This document shows positions 62,801 through 64,000 of a DNA stretch of 64,000 bases, piece after piece. The DNA is from Chionis minor (taxonomy: Eukaryota > Chordata > Aves > Charadriiformes > Chionididae): contig VZSF01006565.1 in the NCBI GenBank assembly GCA_013398295.1, forward strand, positions 1,254,474-1,318,473, written 5' to 3'. Within the stretch, counting starts at the first letter, position 1; every line of letters starts with the position of its first letter. The position numbers and the translations under genes were made by a program. The notes under the pieces are model-generated. The model saw only the letters and a program-made list of their open reading frames with translations. It did not search any database and was not told the origin of the DNA.

Positions 62801-64000
62801 CCTTCTGCAACATGCAAGTCGTGCGTGTTTTGTGCAGCTCATTGCGCCAGCTTAGTTCCCCTGAATTCCCTTCCCTCTTGCCTTTGGTAGCTCGGGACGG
62901 CAGAGCTGAAGTCAATGAGACAGACTAAGGAAGGAACTGGTTACATGTGCCTTTCCTGTTCAGCTTTTTCCCTTTTACAGTTATAGTAGACCTGTTAACA
63001 CGTTAGAGAAAGCTGGGGAGTCGTTTGCTCTTACGGAGCGCTTGCGTACGCTGTAATTGAGATGTTTCTCAACCCCGTCGGGCAGGCAGAATGATTGTGA
63101 AAACGAGCCTGAGTCTCACAAGGGGATTTTTGCCTGTTTGAGCATCACAAGTCAAAGTCCCCATTAAGGTAGACGGGGAACAGAGGTGCCAAATCTTTTG
63201 AACCATTTTGAAAGAGATGAGCCAAACAGGAAAGCAAATAGTAAAATAATGAACGTGTATTAATGCAGATATACCCCACATCTAAATGAGAGGAGTTAAC
63301 CATTAAATAGGCACTGTGAACTTTGAGGAAGGCCTTCCAGAAGGCTCTGTGTGGCGGCTGATGAGGTTTGTGAATCTGGAGACATCCGCAGAATGTGAGC
63401 AGAGGAGACTGCAAGTCATTGTCTCCACTTGGGACTGGAGGGACTGAGACCTCTTTGGAAAGAAAATGGGCTGTGGTGCAAGCTGAACCCGGTGACGCAC
63501 ACATGAAACAAGGCAGTGGTTTGCAGAAAGCTGTTCATGCTGGCTTTTGCAGAGCTCAGTTTGCATGTAGGCACCCCAGCCAGCTCCTTAAGGAGTACAC
63601 AGAGAGAGATGGGTAGCAAGTGGGATTGATCCATCAAGGCAGGAATTGGTCTTATCCTCTGTCTTGCTCCACAGACGCTTGACTGCATTTCTCCAGTCAA
63701 CTGCATCCCAGGTACCCTGCCTTTCATGAGCCCCCACCTCTTTCTCGGTTGTGTGAAAGGATCACACAAACAGCAAGGCATGGGTGAAGGGCAAAAGACA
63801 AATGAGCTGGGATCCACATCCAGGAGAGGGGAAGTCCACCTTCCCATGCTCCTATGTGATGTCTTACTGTTTTACACATGTTCTTCATGGTTTTGTTTCC
63901 TGCTCAGTGTTAGCTCTTCCTCAGATGCAGCTGCCTTTTAGCAGATCTCTCGTAGATGCCCGCACGCTCCGTCTGTTTGGCCAAGCTGATCCTTGATCCT
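53853..64000. other. gene desert to the window end, no supported gene
   Basis: About 10 kb. Open frames of 143-144 codons on the minus strand at 60196-60630 and 63416-63847 have no homology I recognise and no matching splice context. A minus-strand frame at 58132-58461 is discussed separately. Also present are a TATA-like string and a 12-bp palindrome (54154-54196) and an A16 run near 62490. Confidence 0.5.
58132..58461 (-). pseudogene. hydrophobic ORF with weak XK-related-like look
   Basis: A 109-codon open frame with two long hydrophobic stretches. The segment SLISFCGLSHTKVL followed by SSR, and the later RVSTLLFFTAHF then FGIL, recall a conserved membrane region of XK-related (XKR4/6/7/8) scramblase-family proteins, but about 13 residues seem missing between them and the match does not continue past the stop. 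It could be a decayed retrocopy or fragment, or pure chance, since T/C-rich minus-strand DNA often encodes hydrophobic text. I lean towards chance. Confidence 0.15.

Noticed and set aside
63416..63847. 143-codon minus-strand ORF
   Set aside because: Low-complexity Ser/Pro/Cys-rich text without homology; overlapped by several other frames.
1..64000. CRISPR arrays, rRNA, tRNA, bacterial or phage features
   Set aside because: None seen; the intron-exon structure, CR1 and LTR content show animal nuclear DNA.

Overview
The window is vertebrate nuclear DNA, almost certainly from a bird. It is AT-rich, has no operon-like gene packing, and carries one intron-split gene, CR1 LINE fragments and a solo LTR of a type I associate with birds. 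The gene product reads like chicken urokinase with scattered substitutions, so the source is a bird other than chicken. The LTR type makes me lean towards Neoaves, which is an inference.

Layout. 1-10,960 is downstream flank of the gene. It holds a complete solo LTR (1432-2167, minus strand, 5-bp target duplication), then a CpG-rich patch with a CTCF-like motif (about 2170-3150), then about 7.8 kb in which I see no gene. 10,965-20,050 is PLAU, urokinase-type plasminogen activator, on the minus strand. It has one non-coding first exon in a CpG island and ten coding exons, all with GT-AG introns. The joined reading frame is 433 codons plus stop. It encodes a signal peptide, an EGF-like domain, a kringle and a trypsin-like protease with an intact catalytic triad. 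20,350-64,000 is a gene desert of about 43 kb on the promoter side. It contains several CR1 fragments, short tandem duplications and homopolymer tracts, but no coding exon I can support.

How it works together. PLAU is a secreted zymogen that turns plasminogen into plasmin. Its promoter combines a TATA-like box, GC boxes, an AP-1 site about 165 bp upstream and an Ets/AP-1 pair about 1.3 kb upstream. This matches the known AP-1/Ets control of the mammalian gene. The 3'UTR has AUUUA motifs, consistent with an unstable message. In mammals PLAU lies between CAMK2G and VCL. No exon of either was recognised here, which fits the wide spacing of that locus.

I found no clear new biological system. The best leads are the TSD-flanked LTR beside a CpG/CTCF-like cluster, the telomere-like hexamer array in the PLAU promoter, the Ets/AP-1 composite upstream, and a minus-strand ORF near 58.3 kb that weakly recalls XK-related membrane proteins.
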